DNA of 48,500 bases, from assembly GCA_905221605.1 (NCBI GenBank), contig CAJNDS010002788.1:64001-112500 (forward strand), given 5' to 3'. How positions within the stretch are numbered: position 1 is the stretch's first letter; the number at the start of each line of letters is the position of its first letter. Positions 33,478 to 43,062 of the stretch are shown here, one piece after another. The stretch is from Symbiodinium natans. Taxonomy: Eukaryota; Sar; Dinophyceae; Suessiales; Symbiodiniaceae. The position numbers and the translations under genes were made by a program. Below the pieces are notes generated by a model. The model was given only the letters and a program-made list of their open reading frames with translations. It had not been told where the DNA came from and made no database searches.

Positions 33478-34783
33478 GCACTAAGGGCGAGGTCGATGGC
33501 CTGCTCCTGCGAGAAGGGCAGCTCGCTGCGCCACTTGGCCAAATTCCGCCCGAATTCGTCACATATTGCACAAAGCAGAGTGTTCAAGCTGGTCATGTTC
33601 CAAAGCGCAGCGATGCCAGCGCAGTGCTTCTTAGAGGATCGTGGAATGTAAGCATGGTGTCGGGTCGATCTACGACGACTTGACTGGGCTGTGCAAACTG
33701 GTGGAACTTCTGTACGTGCCACGGCCTGATGCTCCTGGTGTGCAGGTTGAAGGCTTGTCCGGCTAAGCACTTGCGCTTCCGCAGTTTCCGGGCAACAAGT
33801 GAAGCCCCCAGCCCCTGTTTTGGACTGCAGCGCATGCTCCAACTTAGGCCTACAAAACAATTGAATACAGTGAAGACTGGCAAACTGAGCTTTGCAACTA
33901 CATGGAGAAGCGCTGCAAGAAAGAGCATGCAGTCTACGATCGGAACTGGCGCTCCCTGCCACTGTTTGCTGATGGTAACGCCATGGTTCCAGATCCGAGA
34001 TCATTCCCATTGAGGATCGTGAACCAGAAGGCCACTGGCTCACCAGTCAAAGCAACGTCTAGTGCAGTCTAAGTCCTTGAAGAACGAGATGCAAGAAGCT
34101 GAAGGTCCGCAAGACCCAGGCTGAATTCGAGACGAAGCCCGAGAGGCTCAGACATGCTCAGACTCTGTGCACATCCTGCCCAATAACTCTGCTTGACAAG
34201 AATACTTTTCGGGGACAGCGGGGTTCGGCATGGTTACCATGGGAGTGGACGTGCTGTGTAAAGCGGTGAGGAAGGGAACGAAGGGAGCGAAGCAACCGAA
34301 TGAAAAGACCAAAAAGCTCAACGTCACCCTGCCCTGGGACGCGGACAAGCCTGCACTGCCCGCCGCTGGTCTTTGAAGCGAGTCGGCGACTGACCAAGTC
34401 TAAGCCCCGCAGAGTGCCGAGGTCATGTACTTTCTGGGATCTGCAGGTCCGGGCTTGTGCTGATTTTCGTGTTTTTTCTCCCCCAACCTCGGGTGTGGGG
34501 GCTGGGTCTTCTGTACGTAGAATCCTCCACCGAATCTTTTGGGCGGGGATCTTCAATTTTGTTTTGTGATGGCTTGAAGCGCAGCATGCCATCATAGCAA
34601 GCCCTGACCCTGGCCAGGTGATGGACAGACGACATCCCTCCGCAGGCTCCTGAGGCAGAAGCTTCCTTGGGTTGACTTTCGCTTCATGAAGATTCATCAA
34701 GCTTAGATCCTCATACTCGTATTCTCAAAGCTGAATTTATTCAGAGACTTGAGGCCTTTTTCAATGAGGCCACCAAGCGCTAA
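33478..34783 (+). CDS. Multi-exon hypothetical gene recovered from splice sites
   Basis: Exon 33478-33647 follows atcttgcag and reads GTKGEVDGLLLREGQLAAPL, GQIPPEFVTYCTKQSVQAGH and VPKRSDASAVLLRGSWN, ending AAT|GTAAGC. A 200-bp GT-AG intron (33648-33847) joins in phase to AYKTIEYSEDWQTELCNYM, EKRCKKEHAVYDRNWRSLPL and FADGNAMVPDPRSFPLRI (33848 to about 34050). Later coding-like pieces are KKLKVRKTQAEFETKPERLR (34100-34160), a frame 34200-34376 with GTAGFGMVTMGVDVLCKAVR, and a last piece SLDPHTRILKAEFIQRLEAF ending FNEATKR at TAA 34781-34783. The first two exons and their join are well supported; the later joins are not resolved. No domain recognised. The minus frame 34043-33435 is the shadow of these exons. 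Confidence 0.5.
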
Positions 34784-36231
34784 ACTTGCCGGTGCTTAGC
34801 CCTGTGCCTTTGTGCCAGTTGGGGGTGGGTCGACCGGATGCCTCACACTACGAGTCGGTCCGCGACAAGACTTGGGAGAAAAACAAATGTTGATCATTCC
34901 TCGCTTCAAACAACATCACATGATACTCTCAATTGATCAATGTATTCCAGAATATTGGAATGCTTGTGTACGAGGTGGAGCACTTCTTTTGCTCTCTCGA
35001 AAGGGCAATGGGGTTGATTCACAAGCTCGTGCATGCGACTCGAGTCCCCCAGCAGGACAGGCACGCCAGGGCGAGAATGTGCGATACGCAGTCGCTACGA
35101 TTGATTTTCACAAGCAAAATCTAAGGCTATGATGTCTCTGATTGGGGGGCAGGAGTGTTTCTGCTGGGCAGCCGTGTTATGGCCTAGCGTGCATGTCCTG
35201 CTGGGGAGCTCGAGTCGAGTGCAAAAGTTTGTGAATCTGCCCCATTGCCCTTTGGAGAAATGCTCCGCCTCGTGCACAGTAGCTACGCGACCCGCCTCGG
35301 CCCGGCCCAGCGCATCCGCGTGAGCATGGTGATTCCGCAGCGCCCAAGTCGCTGGACCCCAAGCAAGGTTTTTTTGGGTTTAGGGTTCAAGGTTCAAGGT
35401 TCAAGGTTGAGGGTTGCGGGGCAGGGGGGGGGGGCCTGCTAGGCGGGGCTTCAACTGCTCCTGGTCTTGGCGGACCGTCCGCTTTTAGATTGTGGTCGCC
35501 CACGCAGGATTCCCTTTTCAGGCAAAAAAAGGGGTCCGACATATGGCTTTGGGCTTGGGGGGAGGATTAGGAGGGGGGTGCCTGTTCTGACAACCTATAC
35601 AACTTCGGCCCGAGTCGGCGGATTTTAACGCTACGCGACCCGCCTCGGCCTGGCCCAGCGCAGCCTCCTGAGCAAGGGGTTTGGGGGTGGGTGGGGTGGT
35701 GGGGGTGGTGGGGGGCCAAATACTTTGGCTCGTACAGTTCTAAACCAAAAAAGGAAAAACTCTGGCGATTTTTTGAGGAGGCGGGTGGAGCGGGGGTAGG
35801 CGAGAAGGGGTCGGGGGGTGGGTGGGGGGCAAGGGTTTGGGCGTCACCAAAAGCCGTCAGGGATAGGCGAGAAGTTCTTGGGCTCGCGGTTTTAAATCAG
35901 AAAGAGAGAAACTCTTGGCGTGGTGTGGGGGTGTGGGAGCGGCAGGGGGGGTGGGGTCAAGACGGGCAGGCCGCGGGAGTGCGGGGCGGGGGCGGGGGGT
36001 CGGCGAGTAGGCGAGAAGGGCTAGAGCGGAAGAAGCCCTTCGCTGGCGCTCGCCCAGCTTGCCGGGGTCGGCGGATTCTTGAATCTGGCAATTCATGTGA
36101 TGCGGAGTGAATCGAGGAGGAATGATCTAATTTGTTTTTCTCCCAGGTTTTGTCGCGGACTGACTCGTGCCGTGAGGCATCCCGATTGACCCGGGCCCCA
36201 AACCCCGTCACAGAGCCAAGCACCGACAAGT
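34784..36231. mobile_element. Element with about 125-bp terminal inverted repeats (non-autonomous)
   Basis: The left arm (34784-34907) and right arm (36109-36231, reversed) share ACTTGYCGGTGCTTRGCYCTGTG at the tips, then GGATGCCTCAC, ACGAGTC, GTCCGCGACAA and TGGGAGAAAAACAAAT, then GATCATTCCTC, with scattered substitutions and short indels. The interior holds a second inverted repeat (34966-35072 against 35186-35278), a repeated phrase gctacgcgacccgcctcggc (35282 and 35630) and a G-rich block (35560-36030). No transposase frame is recognised and no clear target-site duplication is visible. The left tip abuts the stop codon of the upstream gene. It may alternatively be an inverted duplication rather than a transposon. 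Confidence 0.6.
34966..35278. repeat. Inner inverted repeat with about 100-base arms
   Basis: Left arm 34966-35072 and right arm 35186-35278 (reversed) share acgaggyggagca, aaagggcaatgggg, gattcacaa, cgactcgag and cccagcaggaca. Transcription would give a long hairpin with a loop of about 110 bases. Both arms also encode a similar peptide (RAMGLIHKLVHATRVPQQD and RAMGQIHKLLHSTRAPQQD). Confidence 0.75.
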
Positions 36232-36381
36232 ATCTTCTGAGCAAATGTCCAAGTTGAGCTCTTCGAGGTTATGGATAAGAACAGATGCTAGGTATCTTTC
36301 CTTATCCAAAACTTTGAAAAAGGCTTTGGCTATAAAACCTTTAGAAGCCTCTAGGGAATTCAGCTCAGAGCGGATCTCCAC
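36208..36381 (-). CDS. Minus-strand exon, hypothetical, running into the inverted-repeat element
   Basis: On the minus strand, tattcacaag|GTG opens VEIRSELNSLEASKGFIAKA, FFKVLDKERYLASVLIHNLE and ELNLDICSED before entering the right arm of the element (TCRCLAL, stop). The composition is clearly protein-like, while the upstream part of the same frame (to 36672) is not. No family recognised. It is one of very few convincing minus-strand exons in the window. Confidence 0.4.
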   Translation of the reverse strand: MEIRSELNSLEASKGFIAKAFFKVLDKERYLASVLIHNLEELNLDICSEDTCRCLAL

Positions 36382-36769
36382 CTTGTGAATAGAGAGTCGC
36401 CCACGGCTTGCCGCATGGCAGCGCCTTGCTGTTGGGAGGCCGTCAGTGCAGAAGCAGGAAAGAGGTAAGCTTCTGAACAGATCGCAACTTGGCTTGGCCA
36501 TGTACATCGGCTGTACATCGATTGCGACGGTTGCGCGACGCAGCAGGCAGATCAAAAAGAGAGATGCGCCTCTGAAGGTTTCCGCCGACCGGTGCAAAAG
36601 AAGGGAGCGGCATGGAGCTTGTCGGCCGCTGAGAGCGCTCGGTGTTTCCCATTCAAAGCGGCTTCTTCGCAAGAGCTACACACTGTTGAGAGTTGCATAT
36701 TCGTTCCGTATTAAAATGTTCGCGTGAAGCGAGCACACGTATCTGTGGACGAGCGTGGGAAAACTGCTA

Positions 36770-37260
36770 TTGATATGCTAAGTATGACTGTTACTACCGC
36801 AATAGTTTTCTGACTTCTTGTTATCATCACTATTTTGGCTCATCCCGATTACTAGTACTAGTAGTATTAGTTGTATTACTACTATTGCTTTGAGTAGTAC
36901 GATTATTTCGTATTGTTGTTATCACTCGTATTCTCATTTCAATTACCACTATATTTTCAATAATTTTTATTATCTCTAACTAGTATGCTTCTGTGCTTTT
37001 ATTGTATGTGTTTTAATTTCTATGTTTGTTAGTATCTTGTTATTCTTATTACTATTGCGATTATTCTTGTTTTTTCACTACTGTACGATTTGCAGTATTT
37101 TCTATATCTCTAGTAGAAATATTAGTATTTTCTATTGCACGTATTACTTTCCTTGAGTCTAGCTATTGTGATGAATATGATTATGTCCGTCCATTGCCGT
37201 CCCGTCCCGACGCCCCGCCCCGCCCCGTCCCGCATCCCCCGTCCCGTCCCCGGCGCTAGG
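36770..37260. repeat. AT-rich TAG/TAT island followed by CCCGTCCCG tract
   Basis: 36770-37170 is markedly AT-rich, with many short TACTA, TAGTA and TTATT motifs (for example tactagtactagtagtatta). 37190-37257 is C-rich with repeated CCCGTCCCG and CCCCGCCCCG. No coding content. Confidence 0.6.
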
Positions 37261-37314
37261 GAAGTCCCTCGTGATCCACACTTTGTTGTTCACGCCTTCA
37301 TCTTTGTTTTCAGG

Positions 37315-37770
37315 TGCCTCCGTCGAACTCTCAGAGCTCCTGGGGCGTGAAGGTCACATTTGCGCAAGCAGAGGCGGGCCTCGGATTAGCACAGGATTGG
37401 CAGAGCAGTGAGAGTGCCTTGGGAGAGCTCCCTTTTGCCAAATCCCGTCTTCAAGCAAACAGATCAACGCAACCTGCAGCAGGTTGCCCATGCCGAGCAG
37501 CAAATCAACAGCCGTCTCGGTGATATTGCCAGTCTCCTGGAGAGTGGCCGGCTTTTCTTCTATGTGAACACCCCTAGGGGCTTTGAGCGCATCCTACATG
37601 AGTCCAAAAGCACAGAGGAGGTATCACCAGCGTCTGAGAACAGATAGGTTTCCCAACATCTCCGAGCATGGTGTGCTTGATTGGCGGAGCTGAGCAAGTA
37701 TATCGACGTATGACACAGCCCTCAAGCTCCCCAGTGCCCGAGATGGTCTCACATTTGAAGGCGATTTTTC
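37315..37770 (+). CDS. Exons of a hypothetical gene
   Basis: After tttttcag, VPPSNSQSSWGVKVTFAQAE and onwards is coding-like (37315 to about 37440). A second register is strongly coding from about 37445 to 37620: DQRNLQQVAHAEQQINSRLG, DIASLLESGRLFFYVNTPRG, FERILHESKSTEE, then GAG|GTATCA. The two could be joined by AAG|GTCACA to cagcag|GTT (37351/37481), or the change could be a one-base frame shift. A third piece near 37690-37762 reads STYDTALKLPSARDGLTFEG and DFSH, then a GT donor. No domain recognised. It may be the 5' part of the gene continuing at 38.40 kb. Confidence 0.45.
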
Positions 37771-38399
37771 GCATGTGACATGCATGGTAGGACTGGTAAA
37801 CTCCAGCTCACCCAGCATGAGTTCTGCAGCATATGCCTGCGCATGTCGGGTATGTCCAGCATCACCAGAGCCGCTGGAATTGCAAGCTGAAACTCACCGT
37901 GGCCTGGTGGCCTCATGCCAGGTTGAGGAGAGCTTGAGTGCAGGAGCGCCATGACCAGAGGGCTCAGACAAGTCGACTGCCTGGAGACCTCTGTTGGTCT
38001 TCGGGCGCCTGTCGCACCTACCCTTGCAAAATTTTTACTTAGGTACGCAATCCTGGGCTTCAATCTGTTTGCATTGGGACCAGCGGCGTCTTTGCAAAGT
38101 GCTGCCCAGCATCTCTGAGCCTCGTTTGGAGGCATGCTTGCAACGGCAAAAAAGAAAGGACAAGTAAGGCTGACTCTATATCCGCATTCTTGGCCTGGAA
38201 GTGTTGCGTAGAGGGTATTCTTCCCGCATGAGGTCTGGGAGAAGAGAGAGGTTCTGGGCCTCGTTCTTTGCTTGTGATTGGTCAAGAGAATTCCTCCTGT
38301 TAAGGCCGCGCCCTGACAATTGATTTTGTCCTCTGGGATTGCGGGTTTGGTATTTGCCGATATGGGCTCAAGTGCGATGAACTTCTCGAAGCTTGCAAG
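37771..38399. other. No recognised feature
   Basis: Probably intron or intergenic. The 178-codon minus frame (38285-37749) has no domain and looks like noise. A degenerate spliced-leader-like string occurs at 38356-38372. Confidence 0.4.
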
Positions 38400-38401
38400 T
38401 C

Positions 38402-39156
38402 ATGGCTGAACCGCCCCGGCGATTCAAGGCATTGGGGCTGAACGAGGATGATTTCTTAAAAAACTACCGGGAAAAAATCGTGCGGAGCTTCATGAATCCT
38501 ACTCCGAATTACATGCCCCGAAAGGGCTGGTTCGAGAAGAAGTTGGTGACGGAGAAGTTGTGGCCTTCGAATGTCACGGCCAGCGAGATGGAATCCTTCC
38601 TGAACTGGGCAGCAAAATGCGTCCACGGCAAAAAGAAGGGTGTCTGGAGGACAAGGGCAGACGCACAATCGAGCTGCTGTATCGGAATCAGTCCTCAGCT
38701 GGAGAACAAACCTCGGGAGTTCGTACTGACAGAACCAGACCCGTTGCAACCAGACGAGTTCTTGCTACATGTGGCTTCAGCTTTCAGTCCCAAAGATGAG
38801 ATATGGCGGCTTCGCAAGCAGGCTTGCCCAATTTGGCCCATGGCCATCAAGGCAGACGTGTTTTCAGATCTTTGCAACACTGCTTTCAGTGCGTATGTGC
38901 GCAGAGGTTATATGCTGCCAGCTTTCGTGGGGAAAAATCCGGACATCATCCAATTGAGCGAAGAGCTCAAAGAGGAGCTGAAGAAGTGCTCTTCCAAGCT
39001 TGATGCATGGCTGAAAGCCCAGATAGCCCAGAAGGCAGAGGTGCCGGAAGAGATGGAGGAAGAGAAGGAGGCCAAGGAGCCATTGTCGCAAGCTGCGCCG
39101 CCCCGTGCAGCATACCCAGCCAAGAAGGATCGGAGCACGGTTTTGGCGCAGTTCAG
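38402..39156 (+). CDS. Hypothetical protein (charged, helical C-terminus)
   Basis: ATG at 38402 (MAEPPRRFKALGLNEDDFLK). Alternatively, cttgcaag just before it is an acceptor and this is an internal exon. About 250 codons of convincing composition: RKGWFEKKLVTEKLWPSNVT, a Cys/Trp-containing middle, PDPLQPDEFLLHVASAFSPK, WPMAIKADVFSDLCNTAFSA, then a Glu/Lys coiled-coil-like tail (SEELKEELKKCSSKLDAWL, VPEEMEEEKEAKE). A TTCAG|GTCTGC donor at 39156/39157 ends the coding character, and the frame beyond (to 39397) is intron. No family recognised. It lies 550 bases upstream of the CCCH-kinase-KEN gene on the same strand. Confidence 0.6.
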
Positions 39157-39707
39157 GTCTGCTAGAGGACTTAAGAGCTGTTGCCGACTTGAGAACGATG
39201 TGCGTGCAGGAAGCTGTCATCCCAGATCGGCAAGCTGGTGGCGCCGAGCAGGCCTGGGCCTTTGCGCGTCCTCTTTGAGTTGGAGCATCCGTGGGGTCGG
39301 GGGCGGAGTGCAAGTTGGCACTCTTTTTGGAGTAGGCGACGTACATGTGGGGTGGGCGAGTTCGAGATCTACCTTGACTTCGGGCTTCGGTGGGTGATGC
39401 TTGAATTGGTCCACCGGGGAGCGAGGCTGGGGAGTGTTGGACCAAGGGGAGCGATGCGTCACTCATGCTGTTGCGTGCTGGGATGGGCGGGCAGGGGGGT
39501 GGCGGAGGAGCTTAGTTTGAGTGTTTGGTAGGAGTTGGAAACCGACTTTGAGCGAGTCTGTATTACTCAGAGCAGAATTTGGGGGTGTCGACTTCGATTT
39601 CGATCAGGGCACAGTGAGCAATTGCATTTCTGCGATGCTGCAGTGACGAAGTCACCGAGCCAATGAACCCCTGAAACTTGCAATCAAGCTATGTAGTAAG
39701 ACTATGC
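39157..39707. other. Spacer, probably intron and upstream region of the kinase gene
   Basis: No coding character and no repeat recognised. A TGA at 39672 is in frame with and upstream of the next gene. Confidence 0.5.
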
Positions 39708-42362
39708 ATGGATGTCAGCTCCCAAAGCAAGGCACGTGAGCGCGCATGGGCAGATTCTCCAACAAGGGAAGGCTGGGAAGACCGGGTTGAGGAACCTTTG
39801 CGGCGTTCCTCCACAAGCCGCTTGGACATGCCCAAGTTGGCGCGTTGGGTGCTGCAGGTGAACGAGCCTCACATCCAACAGCTCTTTCCGCGCGGCAAAT
39901 CTTCAGCTTCCTGCTCGGAAGATGAATGTGCCGTTATACGCGAGTACCTCAAGCAAAATGTCATTGTGCTGCAGACTCTGGTTTCGCTTGGCGAGCAGAA
40001 TGGTATGGGCTTCCCTGTTCCCGTCAGCTCCTTAATATGCCACCCTACACTGGGCTTGGCCGAAGCGTGCGTGGAATGCACCTATGCCCCCAAGGGGGTA
40101 CCGCAGTGTGTGCTTACCTGCTTCCCCCATTGGGGAGTAAATGGGTGCCCCCATGGCGAGAGGTGCAGTCGTTTGCACATGGACCGCGAGGATGCTTTGA
40201 AGTCGTACCGCAGGTTGCAATGTCGCAACCACTGGTATGATGACATCGACCCACGGCACGGTCCGTTCCCGTGCCCCAAGCGTTGTCCTTATGCCCACAG
40301 CCGGAAGGAACTCAGGCCTGAGATCCCTGCTGGGTTCAGCCTTGCTGATCTCCTTCCTGGCGTTCCTCCTCTGGTTAAAGTACTAATAGACCAGCGTGAG
40401 GAAGAGATCACCTCGAGCGCAATTGCAGCAACCGCCGGTGCTTTACGTGTCCTCCGGGGCGGTCGCTTGCTAAAGTGCTCAGAGCAGCGCAACTGCAAAT
40501 ATTTGACCCACATGATTTGCGACTATGCGCATCCCTGTGCTGAGTCGTCTCCGTTGATTCGATCCGGTGCTGGAGGCCGTGACGGCCCAGAAAGGGCCAC
40601 CGGCCACACTGGAGAAGAGCGGAACAAACAAGGCAATCTGCAAGATGAAGCAGATGAAGCGTCAGCCGACCCGGAAGTTTCTGAGGATGACGACGAGAAC
40701 TCAATGCCTCCTGGTCAGGAGACCCGGGAGGTGCAAGCGCAGGAGACTATCAAGCATGTTCTCCAGCAGGCAGCCGTGCCAGACCTCTTGGAGTACAGGA
40801 AAATGTACTTCGATGGCACGCCGCCGTACGATGACGCCGAGTTTGAGAGCTTCTATTGGGAATCCATCCCCACCATCAGGGACCATTGGAAAGAGCATGT
40901 CAAGGGAACCATTTTCTACTCCAAGGTGCCAGAAGATCACCCTCGGTACGTCATCCTGTGGCAATGTTGCTTGGGAACCGGAACAAGCGTAAAGGGCGTG
41001 TACTTGGGCTTCGACCTTCTGAGCAAGCTTCCAGTGGCCATCAAAGTCTTCAAACCTGATGCTGAGAAGGTCTTGGGTGTCGAAGGCATTGAGAGGGAGA
41101 CCAGCTTCATGCGCCAGCGGAAGGGCCTGCGCACACTTGTCGATTTCATTGCCTTGCTGGAGCTGGTGGATCCCTTCAGTGATGTGGTAAACAGCAAAAG
41201 CCGTGCCATAGTCATGGAGTGCCTCAATTCTCAACTTGCTGGAGTGCTTCCTCTGTGGAAGGAGTATCGTGGCAAGTTTGAGCATGTGTTCTGGCTGCAA
41301 AGCTTCGGAAAGAACCTGCTACAAGCAGGGCTTGAAGTCACCCATGTGCCGGACGTCTCAAACAACATCTTGGTGCCTGAGATTGCAGGACTGCAGCCTG
41401 TTGTGCTGGAAAAAAATATGCTCGCAACGTGTTTTTTCTCTCAAGAATTGTTTTTTTTACCCTCAGTGGCTCGGTCATGCAAGGTGCACCGTGACATCTC
41501 TCCTCGCAACATCATGATTGACGTCTTTGGCAACATCAAGTTTATTGATGTGGGGGTGTCCCGCCTTCTGGCAGCCAAGCATGCTCAGCACGGCCGGACT
41601 GTGATTGGAGCTTCCATAGACAATGGCTTTGTGGCGCCCGAGATGCTTATGCAGATGCAAAGTCCCAACAACGAAGCGAGCTACAGCTACTCTGTTGACA
41701 GCGATGTCTACTCCCTGGGCAGGACCATGCTGTCCCTGATGATTTGCACAATGGAGAACATCAGTTGTCTAAAGACTGTGAAGGAGCAGGTCTCCGAGTT
41801 TCAGGAAGCAGCTCCCCATAGTGGCTGGCTACTGGGGGACTTGATCAAACGCATGACGAAGAAGGTGCCCTCGGAGCGCCTTTCGCTGGCCGATGCGCTG
41901 CGCCATCCCTTCTTCTGGTCGAGTGACACATGCATCTCCTTCATTGCCAACGTGGGAAGCTGGCTGCAAAATCTTTCTGAGAACGACCACCAGAAACAGA
42001 AGGCCAAGATTACCGAAGCCCTTGGTGAAGCTTACGAATCAGCCCGCACGTCTGGCCTGCACGCCGAAGATGGTCAGAACGTTGCGAGTGATGGCAGGGG
42101 CTGGTGGAAACTATTTGGAGACAGCGCAAATCGGTTCCGGGCCGAATACCTACCGTTAGGGGGGGCGTACGATGACGCGAGAGGCTGGATTTCTCTTCTG
42201 ACCATGGTGCGAGATCATGCTCCAGGCCATCACCAGAAGTTCTTGATGGAGCCCGATTCGTCTATGCTCCTCGACTATGTTCCCTTCTTGACGGCTTGTC
42301 TGTGGAAGTGCGTGGCTGAAAACCACCGAAAGCATCCCAACTTCCGCTTTGTGTTTCAGTGA
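39708..42362 (+). CDS. CCCH zinc-finger / protein kinase / KEN (IRE1/RNase L-like) RNase
   Basis: The frame opens after TGA 39672; the first ATG, 39708, gives 884 residues. Order: basic N-terminus; a canonical C-x8-C-x5-C-x3-H finger (Cys codon 40119, His codon 40176); two looser CCCH clusters (CPKRCPYAH about 40275, C-x5-C-x7-CDYAH about 40480-40535); an acidic linker; a kinase with LGTGTSVKGVYLG loop, VAIK lysine (41043), HRDISPRN (Asp codon 41493) and DVG in place of DFG (Asp codon 41547). Then HPFFW (41901), the kinase-KEN junction of IRE1 and RNase L, and a helical domain with SLLTMVRDHAPGHHQKF (Arg 42210, His 42228) and YVPFLTACLWKC. By family, kinase dimerisation activates KEN RNA cleavage. 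No signal peptide or membrane segment, unlike IRE1. The stretch 41345-41465, ending in a poly-T tract and ccctcag, may be an in-frame intron before HRD. Confidence 0.82.
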   Translation: MDVSSQSKARERAWADSPTREGWEDRVEEPLRRSSTSRLDMPKLARWVLQVNEPHIQQLFPRGKSSASCSEDECAVIREYLKQNVIVLQTLVSLGEQNGMGFPVPVSSLICHPTLGLAEACVECTYAPKGVPQCVLTCFPHWGVNGCPHGERCSRLHMDREDALKSYRRLQCRNHWYDDIDPRHGPFPCPKRCPYAHSRKELRPEIPAGFSLADLLPGVPPLVKVLIDQREEEITSSAIAATAGALRVLRGGRLLKCSEQRNCKYLTHMICDYAHPCAESSPLIRSGAGGRDGPERATGHTGEERNKQGNLQDEADEASADPEVSEDDDENSMPPGQETREVQAQETIKHVLQQAAVPDLLEYRKMYFDGTPPYDDAEFESFYWESIPTIRDHWKEHVKGTIFYSKVPEDHPRYVILWQCCLGTGTSVKGVYLGFDLLSKLPVAIKVFKPDAEKVLGVEGIERETSFMRQRKGLRTLVDFIALLELVDPFSDVVNSKSRAIVMECLNSQLAGVLPLWKEYRGKFEHVFWLQSFGKNLLQAGLEVTHVPDVSNNILVPEIAGLQPVVLEKNMLATCFFSQELFFLPSVARSCKVHRDISPRNIMIDVFGNIKFIDVGVSRLLAAKHAQHGRTVIGASIDNGFVAPEMLMQMQSPNNEASYSYSVDSDVYSLGRTMLSLMICTMENISCLKTVKEQVSEFQEAAPHSGWLLGDLIKRMTKKVPSERLSLADALRHPFFWSSDTCISFIANVGSWLQNLSENDHQKQKAKITEALGEAYESARTSGLHAEDGQNVASDGRGWWKLFGDSANRFRAEYLPLGGAYDDARGWISLLTMVRDHAPGHHQKFLMEPDSSMLLDYVPFLTACLWKCVAENHRKHPNFRFVFQ

Positions 42363-42736
42363 TACCTGTAGATTAAAAAATAGATCATCGAGTATGCTCT
42401 GTACAGCAGTCTAGACTCCTCATTCTTGCCGATGAGGTCTTCCCCATAACCCAGCGCTGCTTGTTAAACAAGCGCCTGCCAGCGGGATCAGGCGGACAGA
42501 AATATCCACACCTTGCAACGCTTTCAAAAAATGAGATCGTGTGCCAGCCGGATCTTGCAGCTTGACACGTCGGGACTCTTGCAGGATTGTAGTACACAAG
42601 CGCCAGCATCTCTTGCGCTCTTCAGAACAACAGGTCCATTGCATTTTGTTGTGTGTATAGCGGTGTATACTGCAGCTTACCAAACTTCAGCATGCATACC
42701 TGTACTTTCGTACATACAATCCACACTTGACGGGCT

Positions 42737-42806
42737 ACACGGCATCCACTGCCCAAACAGCCCCCAGCAATACACGGCATCCACTGCCCAAACAGCCCTC
42801 GGCAAT
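42737..42806 (+). repeat. 35-bp direct tandem duplication
   Basis: The unit acacggcatccactgcccaa plus the next 15 bases occurs twice back to back (42737-42771 and 42772-42806), with two substitutions near the end of the second copy. Recent duplication. Confidence 0.9.
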
Positions 42807-43062
42807 GCTATGATGACCGAACTCATCCTTCGCTTGTCCCGCAACCAGAGGTACGACGTAGTGTCGTGCAGTTCAGTTTTCTTCTTTACATTGAAACCCA
42901 CATGCAGCCCTGCTCGACGAAGCCAGCGCGTGAATGGCTGTCGCCCACAGTTCCTGTGCTTGCCCTGCTCTTTCAGGGCCCCTGACAACAGAAGAGCACA
43001 ATAGTGGTCAGGAAGTGCAGTTTTGTCGTTGTTTCGATTCATTTTGTGCCAGAAGCGGGCAC

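Noticed and set aside
33435-34043. 202-codon minus-strand frame with a protein-like end (WRSELPFSQEQAIDLAL)
   Set aside because: I first favoured it, but the + strand gives two phase-matched exons with intact splice sites across the same region.
35370-35410. tttaggg beside (ttcaagg)3, possible interstitial telomere
   Set aside because: A single TTTAGGG unit in a G-rich context is not enough.
36835-36850. attttggctca, resembling the dinoflagellate spliced leader
   Set aside because: Only 11 bases match, inside an AT-rich low-complexity island and not before any ORF; probably chance.
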